Part shown: piece after piece, positions 1 through 8,234 of the stretch
How positions within the stretch are numbered: the first letter of the stretch is position 1
Layout of the letters: every line of letters starts with the position of its first letter
Source: Enteractinococcus helveticum
GTDB taxonomy: Bacteria; Actinomycetota; Actinomycetes; Actinomycetales; Micrococcaceae
Reading direction: 5' to 3'
Assembly (NCBI RefSeq): GCF_001657475.1
Contig: NZ_LXEY01000018.1
Span: forward strand, 62,001 to 126,000
DNA length: 64,000 bases
Notes under the pieces: generated by a model
Told to the model about the DNA's origin: nothing
Database searches by the model: none
Seen by the model: the letters and a program-made list of their open reading frames with translations, nothing else
Position numbers and translations under genes: made by a program

Positions 1-1
1 C

Positions 2-175
2 GAAGCGCAAGAAACCTCCCGCAAGACCCTCGAAGAATTCGAAAAGCGCAAGACGACCTTGGAACGCGAAGTCGAAGAACTCCGTGGCTTCGAACGCGAT
101 TACCGTTCACGTCTGCGTGCTTTCATCGAAAACCAGCTGCAAGACCTCGATTCACAAGCTCGGGTCACAGACTAA
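2..175 (+). CDS. divIVA: DivIVA/Wag31 C-terminal end (5' cut by window)
   Basis: The reading frame entering the window ends at TAA 173-175 and gives 57 residues. They are charged and coiled-coil-like and close with the block FERDYRSRLRAFIENQ, which is typical of the second coiled coil of actinobacterial DivIVA (Wag31). That protein marks cell poles and septa and directs polar growth. The lspA, rluD and dnaE genes that follow are its usual neighbours in this group. The N-terminal membrane-binding domain lies outside the window, so the call rests on the C-terminal coil and the synteny. Confidence 0.75.
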   Translation, partial: EAQETSRKTLEEFEKRKTTLEREVEELRGFERDYRSRLRAFIENQLQDLDSQARVTD

Positions 176-220
176 CTATTGGCACCTACCCGACAACCGC
201 ACGTTGTCGACGCCATCACC

Positions 221-256
221 AATGGTCGGCTATTTCGCAGAAAATAGCCGACCATT
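221..256 (+). terminator. Hairpin terminator after divIVA
   Basis: A perfect 15-bp inverted repeat (221-235 with 242-256) has a 6-nt loop. It is followed only by a short mixed G/T stretch. It separates divIVA from lspA. A smaller repeat (cgacaac/gttgtcg, 191-209) lies just before it. A possible GTG for lspA at 257 directly abuts the stem, which is one reason to prefer the later lspA start. Confidence 0.7.
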
Positions 257-292
257 GTGTTTGCAAAACTCTTTCTTGCCCTAGGAGCACCT

Positions 293-856
293 GTGGCCAA
301 AACCGCTGAGCCAGTTTCTCAACGTGCCTGGTGGATCGCACTGATCCCGATGGTCATTGCGTATATCGCTGACCTCTGGACGAAGCAAGCCGTGCTCGCA
401 AACATGACGGAGGGTCAACGGATCCCCGTCATAGAACCCATCTTGTCCTGGCACTTCATCCGCAACCCAGGTGCTGCATTCTCCATAGGTACCGAGTACA
501 CCTGGATTTTTACCATCATACAAGCGGCCGGACTCGCTATTGTCTTGTACCTCATCGTTTTTCGGGCTCGTACCCTGCCTTGGCTGATCACCCTGGGCTG
601 CCTAGGCGCTGGCATCGCCGGCAACTTAACTGATCGACTATTCCGCGAACCTGGTTTCGGCATAGGGCACGTGATCGACTTCATCGCCCTCCCCAATTTT
701 GCAATATTCAATGTCGCAGATTCGTTCATCGTGGTTTCGATCATCGTGATTGTGATTCTCGTGATGATGGGTAAAACACTTGATGGACAACCCGAGACTG
801 ATGCCACAACACAAAACCAGTCGGACGACTCACCGGCACCTGGAGATCGTGACTAG
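293..856 (+). CDS. lspA: Lipoprotein signal peptidase (signal peptidase II)
   Basis: LspA is a membrane aspartyl protease that cleaves the signal peptide of prolipoproteins after lipidation. I chose GTG 293 because AGGAG (283-287) lies just upstream; the longer frame from GTG 257 begins against a terminator stem. The resulting 187-residue protein has four hydrophobic segments. The catalytic aspartates are expected at D129 (VIDF) and D143 (NVAD), and the family block GNLTDR precedes them. The C-terminal tail is short, polar and acidic. Only 9 nt separate it from the pseudouridine synthase gene, so the two are probably co-transcribed. Confidence 0.93.
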   Translation: MAKTAEPVSQRAWWIALIPMVIAYIADLWTKQAVLANMTEGQRIPVIEPILSWHFIRNPGAAFSIGTEYTWIFTIIQAAGLAIVLYLIVFRARTLPWLITLGCLGAGIAGNLTDRLFREPGFGIGHVIDFIALPNFAIFNVADSFIVVSIIVIVILVMMGKTLDGQPETDATTQNQSDDSPAPGDRD

Positions 857-865
857 GGTAGTGGT

Positions 866-1792
866 ATGACCACATCCAAACCACAGCGTCTCACGGTCGA
901 AATACGCGATCGAGGTCGCGCAGACGCTGCTGTAGCCCTGGCAGCGGATATTTCGCGGACCAAAGCGGTTGAATGGATTCAACGCGGACTGGTGTCGATC
1001 AATGACGCAACCGCCGTAAAATCCACCAAAGTGCGTTCCGGTGATATTCTCACCATAAGTATTCCAGATGATCCCGACCCGCTTGAGGTGAAAGCAGAAC
1101 TCGTGCAAGACCTAATCGTCGTTGACGACGAAGTACACTACGTTGTCATTGATAAGCCAGTGGGAGTTGCGGCTCATCCGTCACAGGGTTGGCGTGGTCC
1201 CACCGTGGTTGGAGGTCTCGCTGCGCTGGGTATCGATGTGGCAACGTCTGGTCCGCCCGAGCGTCAAGGCATCGTGCAACGGCTAGACGTTGGAACATCG
1301 GGACTCATGGTGGTGGCCAAAACCGAAATTGCCTATAGCCGTCTGAAACAAGCTTTTCATGATCGCACCCCGACGCGGAACTATCATGCGATGCTCGAGG
1401 GGCTGCCAGATCCACTCAACGGTACGATCAATGCCCCCATCGATCGCATGCCTGGACACGAATGGCGTTTCGGCGTCGTCGAGGGTGGCAAAGAAGCGAT
1501 CACAGATTATGAAACTTTGGAATCGTTTGGCACCGCGACATTAGTTGATGTGCGGCTTCGGACCGGAAGAACCCACCAAATCCGGGTCCACTTTTCGGCG
1601 CTGAACCACCCGTTAGTGGGGGATCTCACCTATGGTGCAGATCCTAGGCTCGCGGCTGAACTTGGTCTGACGCGTCAGTGGTTACATGCCGTAGGGCTTG
1701 GGTTCCACCACCCGGTGACAGGTCAGGTCGTGACCTATACCGCGGATTACCCCATGGATCTGCAATACGCGCTCGACCGCCTAAGAGATTAA
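866..1792 (+). CDS. RluA-family pseudouridine synthase (RluD-like)
   Basis: The 308-residue protein isomerises specific uridines to pseudouridine in RNA, probably 23S rRNA. An S4 RNA-binding domain occupies about residues 14-75, including the SRTKAVEWIQRG block. The catalytic domain carries the RluA-family signature RLDVGTSG with the nucleophile D141, and further on GRTHQIRVH. Length and domain order fit RluD/YlyB. The position directly after lspA is standard in many Gram-positive bacteria. The exact target uridine cannot be read from the sequence. Confidence 0.9.
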   Translation: MTTSKPQRLTVEIRDRGRADAAVALAADISRTKAVEWIQRGLVSINDATAVKSTKVRSGDILTISIPDDPDPLEVKAELVQDLIVVDDEVHYVVIDKPVGVAAHPSQGWRGPTVVGGLAALGIDVATSGPPERQGIVQRLDVGTSGLMVVAKTEIAYSRLKQAFHDRTPTRNYHAMLEGLPDPLNGTINAPIDRMPGHEWRFGVVEGGKEAITDYETLESFGTATLVDVRLRTGRTHQIRVHFSALNHPLVGDLTYGADPRLAAELGLTRQWLHAVGLGFHHPVTGQVVTYTADYPMDLQYALDRLRD

Positions 1793-1854
1793 TTATAGAA
1801 AACGACTAGACTATCTGACGCGAGTCAATCAACTATCCGGAGGTCGATCGATAG

Positions 1855-4800
1855 ATGGCTGGGGGCAGCGCCCAACGCGATGGTTTTGTTCACCTTCATA
1901 CGCACACTGAATATTCGATGCTCGATGGTGCTGCAAAACTTGATGAACTATTTGCCGAGGCGAATCGTATCGGTCAAGATGCTCTTGCCATAACCGATCA
2001 CGGTTATTTATTCGGTGCCTATGATTTCTGGAATAAGGCCCAACAGTACGGCATCAAACCCATCATTGGGATGGAAGCGTATCTGGCACCTGGTCACCAG
2101 CATCGAACCGATAAAACACGTATCCGATGGGGAGACCCTGACCAACGTGGCGATGACGTATCTGGCGGTGGTGCCTACACGCACATGACCCTGTTGTCCA
2201 AGAACAACACCGGCATGCATAATCTGTTTCGGATGGGTTCATTAGCCTCACTGGATTCCGTTTATGCCAAATGGCCCCGTATCGATCGTGGACTGCTCAA
2301 TGAGTACTCTGATGGTTTGATTGCTACTACCGGGTGTCCGTCCGGGGAAGTGCAAACTCGATTGCGCCTTGGCCAGTACAAAGAAGCCATCGATGCTGCA
2401 GCAGAGTTCCGCGACATTTTTGGCAAAGAAAATTTCTATGTTGAAATCATGCAACACGACCTAGAAATCGAACGCCGGATCTTCAAAGATCTGATTCAAC
2501 TGTCAAAAGATCTTGCGCTGCCACTGGTAGCAACCAACGACCTGCACTATACCCACCAGCATGACGCCAAACATCACGAGGCGTTGCTGGCTCTACAATC
2601 CGGCTCAAAACTCAACGAACCGACCTACGATGAAGGCGGATCACGCTTCGCTTTCACCGGCAATGAGTACTACCTGAAATCTGCGGCTGAAATGCGTGCA
2701 CTGTTTTCAGAGTTCCCCGATGCCCTGGATAATACGTTGGTGATTGCTGAACAGTGTGACGTCAGCTTTAACACCAATGCCAACTACATGCCAAAGTTCC
2801 CCACCCCGCCGGGCGAGGACGAAACCAGCTGGCTCATCAAAGAAGTCAACAAAGGGCTTCGTAACCGTTACCCCCAGGGGGTGCCAGCCGATGTCCAAAA
2901 GCAAGCTGACTACGAGCTTGAAGTCATTATTAATATGGGCTTCCCAGGCTACTTCCTCGTGGTGGCAGACTTCATCAACTGGGCCAAGGAACAAGGGATC
3001 CGAGTTGGTCCAGGTCGAGGTTCAGGTGCGGGGTCCATGGTGGCGTTCGCGCTTCGCATCACGGAACTAGACCCGCTGAAACACGGGCTGATCTTCGAAC
3101 GGTTCTTAAACCCAGACCGTGTTTCCATGCCCGACTTCGATGTGGACTTTGACGATCGTCGTCGTAACGAAGTTATTGAGTACGTGACGGAAAAATATGG
3201 CGACGAACGCGTGGCCATGATCGTCACATACGGGACCATTAAGACCAAGCAAGCTCTCAAAGACTCCGCCCGAGTATTGGGGAAACCGTTTTCGATGGGC
3301 GACCAACTGACCAAGGCGCTGCCGCCAGCTGTCATGGCCAAAGACATCCCGTTGGCCGACATCGAAAACCCAGAGGCACCCCGCTATTCCGAAGCAGGAG
3401 ACTTCCGGGAACTGTTGCAAACGGATCCAGAGGCACAAGAAGTCTTCGAAACCGCAAAGGGCATCGAAGGCCTGATTCGTCAGTGGGGCGTCCACGCTGC
3501 GGGTGTGATCATGTCCTCGGATCCGATCATCGACATCATTCCGATCATGCGACGCCTCGTCGATGGACAGGTCATCACTCAGTTTGACTACCCAACCGCT
3601 GAGACGTTGGGCCTGATCAAGATGGACTTCCTGGGACTGCGGAACCTCACCGTGATCTCTGATGCGGTAGAAAACATCAAGCTCAACCGAGACTTCACCC
3701 TAGATCTTGAAGGTCTTGAGCTCAATGACGAAGCATCCTATGAACTGTTGGCCCGCGGTGACACGCTGGGTGTGTTTCAGCTCGACGGTGGTCCGATGCG
3801 TGCACTGTTGAAGCTCATGCGTCCCGACAACTTTGAAGATATTTCCGCAACACTGGCCCTGTATCGTCCAGGGCCGATGGGCGCGAACTCTCACAACAAC
3901 TACGCACTGCGCAAAAACGGGTTGCAAGAGGTGACGCCTATTCACGCAGAGCTCGCAGAGCCGCTCGAAGACATTCTTGGCGTGACTTACGGCTTGATCG
4001 TCTATCAGGAACAGGTCATGTCGATTGCTCAGAAGGTCGCAGGGTACTCCTTGGGCCAGGCCGACATTTTGCGTCGTGCAATGGGTAAAAAGAAAAAGTC
4101 AGAACTGGACAAACAATACGCAAGCTTCCAGCAGGGTATGTTGGATAATGGCTACTCACAAGAAGCCATTACCGCCTTGTGGGACATCTTGTTGCCGTTC
4201 TCGGACTATGCGTTTAACAAAGCACACTCGGCCGCTTACGGGCTGGTGTCCTACTGGACGGCCTATCTAAAAGAGCATTACCCTGCCGAGTACATGGCCG
4301 CGCTCTTAACCTCGGTGTCTCACGACAAAGACAAGCTGGCCATCTATCTTAACGAGTGCCGGCGGATGGACATCAAAGTCCTGCCACCCGATGTCAATGA
4401 GTCTGAACAGAACTTCACCCCTGTTGGCACCGACATTCGTTTTGGGATGGGAGCGGTGCGCAACGTTGGTGCCCACGTGGTGGCCGGAATGGTCAAGGCA
4501 CGCGAAGAACAGGGTGCGTTCACAACCTTCCAGGACTTTTTCAAAAAAGTTCCGCAAGAAGTCTGTAATAAGCGAACCATCGAATCGGTGATTAAAGCCG
4601 GTGGGTTTGACTCCTTGAACTATACGCGCAGGTCATTGCTTGCTGTGCATGAGGAAGCCGTTGACGCGTCCATGGTGCAGAAGCGTCAAGAAGCCAACAA
4701 CCAGTTCGACTTTTTCTCCCTGCTGGAAGACACTGAAGATGCAGGAATTGATACCGGCTTTGGTATTACCGTCCCAGATCTCCCAGAATGGGATAAGAAA

Positions 4801-5433
4801 ACAAAACTGGCATTTGAACGAGAGATGATCGGGCTGTATGTGTCCGACCACCCGTTGCAAGGGCTGGAACAAGTCTTGGATCAGCACGCTGAACAAACGG
4901 TCAGCCAGATTCTTGATGATGAAGGACCGGCTGACGGCTCATTTGTCACGATTGCCGGGCTCATCACCTCGCTAGAACGTCGAGTCGCCAAAACCTCAGG
5001 TAACCCATATGCTCGCGCAGAGGTAGAAGACCTTGCTGCATCCATTGATGTGATGTTCTTTGGCAGAGTGTATGAGCCGATTTCCAGTGTTATTGCAGAA
5101 GACCTTGTCGTCTCCATCAAGGGCCGAGTCCAACGTCGTGATGATGGCTCCGTGGTGATCTCCGCTCAAGAAATGACTATCATTGACACCACAGATCTCG
5201 GTTCTGACGGTCCGTTGAACTTGACGATTCCGTCATTCAAAGCCACCGAACCATTGATCCGGCAACTTGGTGATGTGCTGCGAAACCACTCTGGTACAAC
5301 GGATGTGAACATCAAGCTCGTGGGCAATCTCAGTATGGAAATCATGCGAGTCGGACCCCAATATAAGGTCAATCCGAATCCGGCCCTCTATGGAGACTTA
5401 AAGGTCCTGCTAGGACCTTCTTGTCTCGAATAG
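1855..5433 (+). CDS. dnaE: DNA polymerase III alpha subunit
   Basis: This is the replicative polymerase, 1192 residues, of the DnaE1 type found in actinobacteria. GGAGG at 1839-1843 supports ATG 1855. The N-terminal PHP domain begins with HLHTHTEYSMLDG at about residues 13-25; its intact metal-binding histidines fit the PHP proofreading exonuclease known in mycobacterial DnaE1. The palm active site reads MPDFDVDFDD from residue 425, with D427 and D429 as metal ligands. The helix-hairpin-helix and OB-fold regions fill the C-terminal third (the OB part near residues 1030-1120). It is 62 nt from the upstream gene and may have its own promoter. Confidence 0.97.
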   Translation: MAGGSAQRDGFVHLHTHTEYSMLDGAAKLDELFAEANRIGQDALAITDHGYLFGAYDFWNKAQQYGIKPIIGMEAYLAPGHQHRTDKTRIRWGDPDQRGDDVSGGGAYTHMTLLSKNNTGMHNLFRMGSLASLDSVYAKWPRIDRGLLNEYSDGLIATTGCPSGEVQTRLRLGQYKEAIDAAAEFRDIFGKENFYVEIMQHDLEIERRIFKDLIQLSKDLALPLVATNDLHYTHQHDAKHHEALLALQSGSKLNEPTYDEGGSRFAFTGNEYYLKSAAEMRALFSEFPDALDNTLVIAEQCDVSFNTNANYMPKFPTPPGEDETSWLIKEVNKGLRNRYPQGVPADVQKQADYELEVIINMGFPGYFLVVADFINWAKEQGIRVGPGRGSGAGSMVAFALRITELDPLKHGLIFERFLNPDRVSMPDFDVDFDDRRRNEVIEYVTEKYGDERVAMIVTYGTIKTKQALKDSARVLGKPFSMGDQLTKALPPAVMAKDIPLADIENPEAPRYSEAGDFRELLQTDPEAQEVFETAKGIEGLIRQWGVHAAGVIMSSDPIIDIIPIMRRLVDGQVITQFDYPTAETLGLIKMDFLGLRNLTVISDAVENIKLNRDFTLDLEGLELNDEASYELLARGDTLGVFQLDGGPMRALLKLMRPDNFEDISATLALYRPGPMGANSHNNYALRKNGLQEVTPIHAELAEPLEDILGVTYGLIVYQEQVMSIAQKVAGYSLGQADILRRAMGKKKKSELDKQYASFQQGMLDNGYSQEAITALWDILLPFSDYAFNKAHSAAYGLVSYWTAYLKEHYPAEYMAALLTSVSHDKDKLAIYLNECRRMDIKVLPPDVNESEQNFTPVGTDIRFGMGAVRNVGAHVVAGMVKAREEQGAFTTFQDFFKKVPQEVCNKRTIESVIKAGGFDSLNYTRRSLLAVHEEAVDASMVQKRQEANNQFDFFSLLEDTEDAGIDTGFGITVPDLPEWDKKTKLAFEREMIGLYVSDHPLQGLEQVLDQHAEQTVSQILDDEGPADGSFVTIAGLITSLERRVAKTSGNPYARAEVEDLAASIDVMFFGRVYEPISSVIAEDLVVSIKGRVQRRDDGSVVISAQEMTIIDTTDLGSDGPLNLTIPSFKATEPLIRQLGDVLRNHSGTTDVNIKLVGNLSMEIMRVGPQYKVNPNPALYGDLKVLLGPSCLE
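5401..5419 (+). terminator. Possible terminator hairpin inside the dnaE 3' end
   Basis: AAGGTCC (5401-5407) pairs with GGACCTT (5413-5419) across a 5-nt loop. It is followed by the pyrimidine-rich tract cttcttgtct. The stop codon of dnaE (5431-5433) lies downstream, so the hairpin would be within coding sequence. The stem is short, hence modest confidence. Confidence 0.4.
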
Positions 5434-5477
5434 GATCGCTTGACACCTCTCGTAAATGCCACCTAGACCTATCGCTT

Positions 5478-5531
5478 CACTATATGTAGTACCTGTAGGG
5501 GTTGAACTACAACTACATGTAGGGATAGTAT
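5478..5531 (+). promoter_or_regulatory. nrdR promoter with two NrdR boxes
   Basis: Two palindromic cores, ctatatgtag (5480-5489) and ctacatgtag (5513-5522), lie 33 bp apart, about three helical turns. This matches the tandem arrangement of NrdR boxes known from Streptomyces and E. coli. The second core falls in the spacer between a good promoter, TTGAAC (5502-5507) and TAGTAT (5526-5531), with 18-nt spacing. Binding there should block RNA polymerase. An upstream TTGACA (5440-5445) could belong to a second promoter. Confidence 0.7.
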
Positions 5532-5569
5532 TTGCTTAGACCTAATTCATAGAGAGGTTCACTTCCCCC

Positions 5570-6055
5570 ATGCACTGTCCTTTTTGTCGACATGAAGAAT
5601 CCCGAGTAGTAGACTCGCGGTCATTAGAGGACGGTTCGGCAATTCGACGCAGGCGCGAATGCCGGTCGTGCGATAAACGTTTCACCACGATGGAAACCAC
5701 ATCCTTGAGTGTCATTAAGCGCTCAGGTGTGGCCGAACCGTTCAACCGTGCCAAAGTCATCAATGGCGTCCGGAAGGCCTGTCAGGGCAGACCGGTTTCT
5801 AACGATGACTTAGCGAAACTGGCCCAGGAAGTTGAAGAATCAATCCGAGCAACCGGCCATGCCGAGATCGATGCTCACGAAGTCGGCCTAGCGATCCTCG
5901 GACCGCTGCGTCGACTAGATCAAGTAGCGTATTTGCGCTTTGCTTCGGTGTATCAAGACTTTGACAATCTGGCCGACTTCGAAAAAGCCATTCAAGAATT
6001 ACGGGAACGCCCCGAAGCGCAGGAACCCCTGCAGACTAAACTGTTCGTTCGCTAA
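5570..6055 (+). CDS. nrdR: Transcriptional repressor NrdR
   Basis: NrdR senses ATP/dATP and represses ribonucleotide reductase genes. The 161-residue protein starts with a zinc ribbon whose ligands are C3, C6, C31 and C34, followed by an ATP-cone domain (about residues 48-138). Both length and architecture are standard. No nrd reductase gene follows; the next gene is convergent and behind a terminator, so nrdR stands alone here. Two NrdR boxes in its own promoter point to autoregulation. Confidence 0.95.
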   Translation: MHCPFCRHEESRVVDSRSLEDGSAIRRRRECRSCDKRFTTMETTSLSVIKRSGVAEPFNRAKVINGVRKACQGRPVSNDDLAKLAQEVEESIRATGHAEIDAHEVGLAILGPLRRLDQVAYLRFASVYQDFDNLADFEKAIQELRERPEAQEPLQTKLFVR

Positions 6056-6061
6056 GAGAAT

Positions 6062-6097
6062 CCGGTGGGGCCTGGAAGGGGAAGCCAGGCTCCACCG
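6062..6097. terminator. Bidirectional terminator between nrdR and map
   Basis: A 14-bp stem (6062-6075 with 6084-6097, one G-U pair) with an 8-nt loop lies between the convergent stops of nrdR (6055) and map (6114). No clear U tract follows on the plus strand. Confidence 0.6.
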
Positions 6098-6113
6098 GTA
6101 TGCGCGTGTTCAG

Positions 6114-7085
6114 TTAGCCAACAGTCGTCAAGATCTCTGCGCCGTCGTCAGTGACAACAATCGTGTGTTCGAACTGGGCACTGCGTTTGCGATCTTTGGT
6201 CACAACCGTCCAGCCGTCGTCCCACATCTCCCAGGCAATGCCACCCAGGGTTAACATTGGTTCAATCGTAAAAACCATGCCTGGGACCATGACTTCATTG
6301 TGACGTGGCGCTGTGTCATAGTGCGGCACGATCAGTCCCGAGTGGAACTCGCGGCCTACACCGTGTCCAACAAAATCTTCGACGACACCATAACCAAAAC
6401 GCTTCGCGTAGGTTTCGATTACGCGACCAATCACATTAATTTCGCGACCAGGTTTGACTGCGTTAATCGCGCGTTCCAGCGCTTTTTCGGTGCGCTCGAC
6501 GAGCAGCTTCGACTCTTCGTCCACGGTCCCCACCACAAATGTCTTATTGTGGTCTCCGTGGTGGCCATCCTTATACACGGTGATATCAATATTGACGATG
6601 TCGCCGTCTTCTAGCATGGTGTCGTCAGGAATCCCGTGGCAGATCACTTCATTGAGCGAGGTGGTCATGGACTTGGGGAATTCCTTGTAGCCCAGCGTGG
6701 AAGGCCATGCGTCCTGAGCGATGATGAACTCGTGGCCAATACGATCCAGCTCAGCGGTAGTGATTCCGGGCTGAATGTGTTGTGCCACCAGATTCATGGC
6801 CTCGGCTGCCAAACGTGAGGCCGCGCGGATCTTTGCGATACCTTCGGCATCATACACATCGCCGTGTAGGCCCTCAACGGCCTCTTTTTTCCCCACATAG
6901 TCTGGACGTTCGATGTGCTCGGGGACTGGTAGTTGCGGGGCAACATAACCAGGGGCCAACCGGCCTTGCGGCGCGAGTGATCCTGGTTCACCACGCGGTG
7001 GCGAAGCGACCGGGTGATTATGAGAATCGGCTGAGCCAGGCTCAACCAAGGAACGAGACGCAAGGTTCGGTGGTGTAAAAGTCAT
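6114..7085 (-). CDS. map: Methionine aminopeptidase, type I
   Basis: It removes the initiator methionine from nascent proteins. The metal ligands of the pita-bread fold are visible: Asp in NIDIT, Asp in GDHNKT, His in GHGVGREFH, Glu in FTIEPM and Glu in QFEHT. An N-terminal extension of about 60 residues with a Pro-rich stretch ([13 protein letters not shown]) is typical of the actinobacterial MetAP1c form. ATG 7085 is favoured over GTG 7091 because a TAGACT -10 element (7093-7098) ends 7 nt upstream, which predicts a leaderless transcript. The gene is divergent from the SPOR gene. Confidence 0.95.
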   Translation of the reverse strand: MTFTPPNLASRSLVEPGSADSHNHPVASPPRGEPGSLAPQGRLAPGYVAPQLPVPEHIERPDYVGKKEAVEGLHGDVYDAEGIAKIRAASRLAAEAMNLVAQHIQPGITTAELDRIGHEFIIAQDAWPSTLGYKEFPKSMTTSLNEVICHGIPDDTMLEDGDIVNIDITVYKDGHHGDHNKTFVVGTVDEESKLLVERTEKALERAINAVKPGREINVIGRVIETYAKRFGYGVVEDFVGHGVGREFHSGLIVPHYDTAPRHNEVMVPGMVFTIEPMLTLGGIAWEMWDDGWTVVTKDRKRSAQFEHTIVVTDDGAEILTTVG

Positions 7086-7092
7086 GAACACA

Positions 7093-7098
7093 AGTCTA
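7093..7098 (-). promoter_or_regulatory. -10 element of a probable leaderless map promoter
   Basis: TAGACT on the minus strand ends 7 nt before ATG 7085, so transcription should begin at or next to the start codon. No convincing -35 box is seen. Confidence 0.45.
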
Positions 7099-7132
7099 TC
7101 TGCCCGCTAGCTCTATCTGGTATGAAAGAAGT

Positions 7133-7327
7133 ATGACCGAAGAGAAACGCTACTGGTACAACGTCAAAACTGGGGAAGTCGAAGATGGTCCCCAGTCATT
7201 TTCCAAAGATCGGATCGGTCCCTTTGCGACGCGTGAAGAAGCCGAACACGCGCTTGAGACCTACGCTCAACGCAATAGGGCCTGGGACGAAGAGGACAAG
7301 GAGGATGATGAGTGGGGGATTCTCTAA
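7133..7327 (+). CDS. Small SPOR-domain-like protein
   Basis: This 64-residue acidic protein has the pattern YWYNVKTGEVEDG near its start and then GPFATREEAEHAL, which resembles the second half of a SPOR-type repeat. SPOR domains bind denuded peptidoglycan, but this protein has no signal peptide or membrane segment, so a periplasmic role is not supported. Small proteins of this type between map and panB are common in Micrococcaceae. TATGAA (7121-7126) lies 6 nt before the ATG and could drive a leaderless transcript. Its stop overlaps the convergent panB stop by 3 nt (7324-7327 region). Confidence 0.7.
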   Translation: MTEEKRYWYNVKTGEVEDGPQSFSKDRIGPFATREEAEHALETYAQRNRAWDEEDKEDDEWGIL

Positions 7328-8157
7328 AAGCTATGATCGTTGTCAGGGAACTCAGCTTTAAGCACGTCCTGACGGTACTGTTTGGCTGCATCTGACAGTA
7401 CTTGGCCGACATCAGCATATTTTTTAACAAATGACGGAACGCGTCCACGATTGAGTCCGAAAGCATCCTGCCAGACCAAAACCTGACCGGTGGTACCGTT
7501 GCCGGCGCCAATCCCAACGGTTGGGATCGTCAGAGCTTCATCCACTGCGGCAGCAACGTCGGCAGGAACCATTTCCATTAGTAACATCATGGCCCCGGCA
7601 TCCTGCAATACAAGAGCTTCTTCAACCATGCGAGTGGTGGCATCGGCTTCGCGCCCCTGGACGCGATAACCGCCCAGCACATGCTCTGACTGCGGGGTAA
7701 AACCGGTGTGTGCTACCACCGCGACCCCGGCGGCTGTGAGTGCTTGAATATGGGGTGCATATTCCACGCCGCCTTCCATTTTCACCGCAGAAATACCGGT
7801 TTCTTTGACTAACCGGATGCCTGACTCCACTGCCTGCTCAACGGAAGCTTCATAGGATCCGAACGGCAGATCGGCCAGTACAAAGGCGCGCTGAGTTCCG
7901 GCAACCACCGCTTTAGAAAACGTGATCATATCTTCCATGGTCACGCCCAGCGTGGAGTTTTGGCCCTGGACGACATTGCCCAACGAATCGCCAATTAATA
8001 AGGTCTCGACCCCGGCTTCATCAAAGATGTGAGCCGTTGTCGCGTCGTAACACGTCAACATGGCAAACTTGCCGCCGGCGTCTTTAATTTGTTGGAAGTG
8101 GACGGAACGATACCGTGCTGGAGTCTTTTTCAATACTGAGTACGGGGAATCAACCAT
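7324..8157 (-). CDS. panB: 3-methyl-2-oxobutanoate hydroxymethyltransferase
   Basis: PanB makes ketopantoate from 2-oxoisovalerate and 5,10-methylenetetrahydrofolate, the first committed step to pantothenate and CoA. The 277-residue protein shows the family blocks MLTCYDATTA, LIGDSLGNVV (metal and substrate binding), KMEGG and HTGFTPQS, and ends with the usual IGIGAG-like block (VGIGAGNGTTGQ). A TAGACT -10 element sits 6 nt upstream of the ATG. No other pan gene is adjacent. The gene is convergent with the SPOR gene. Confidence 0.95.
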   Translation of the reverse strand: MVDSPYSVLKKTPARYRSVHFQQIKDAGGKFAMLTCYDATTAHIFDEAGVETLLIGDSLGNVVQGQNSTLGVTMEDMITFSKAVVAGTQRAFVLADLPFGSYEASVEQAVESGIRLVKETGISAVKMEGGVEYAPHIQALTAAGVAVVAHTGFTPQSEHVLGGYRVQGREADATTRMVEEALVLQDAGAMMLLMEMVPADVAAAVDEALTIPTVGIGAGNGTTGQVLVWQDAFGLNRGRVPSFVKKYADVGQVLSDAAKQYRQDVLKAEFPDNDHSF

Positions 8158-8163
8158 GCCAAC

Positions 8164-8169
8164 AGTCTA
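8164..8169 (-). promoter_or_regulatory. -10 element of a probable leaderless panB promoter
   Basis: TAGACT on the minus strand, 6 nt before ATG 8157. The hexamer and spacing match those seen at map. No -35 consensus is evident. Confidence 0.45.
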
Positions 8170-8234
8170 ATGGCACATTGCTATTGTGGTAGGTGAACCC
8201 CAGTTTTTGACCGATCGGAAGAGATACCGCAGCC

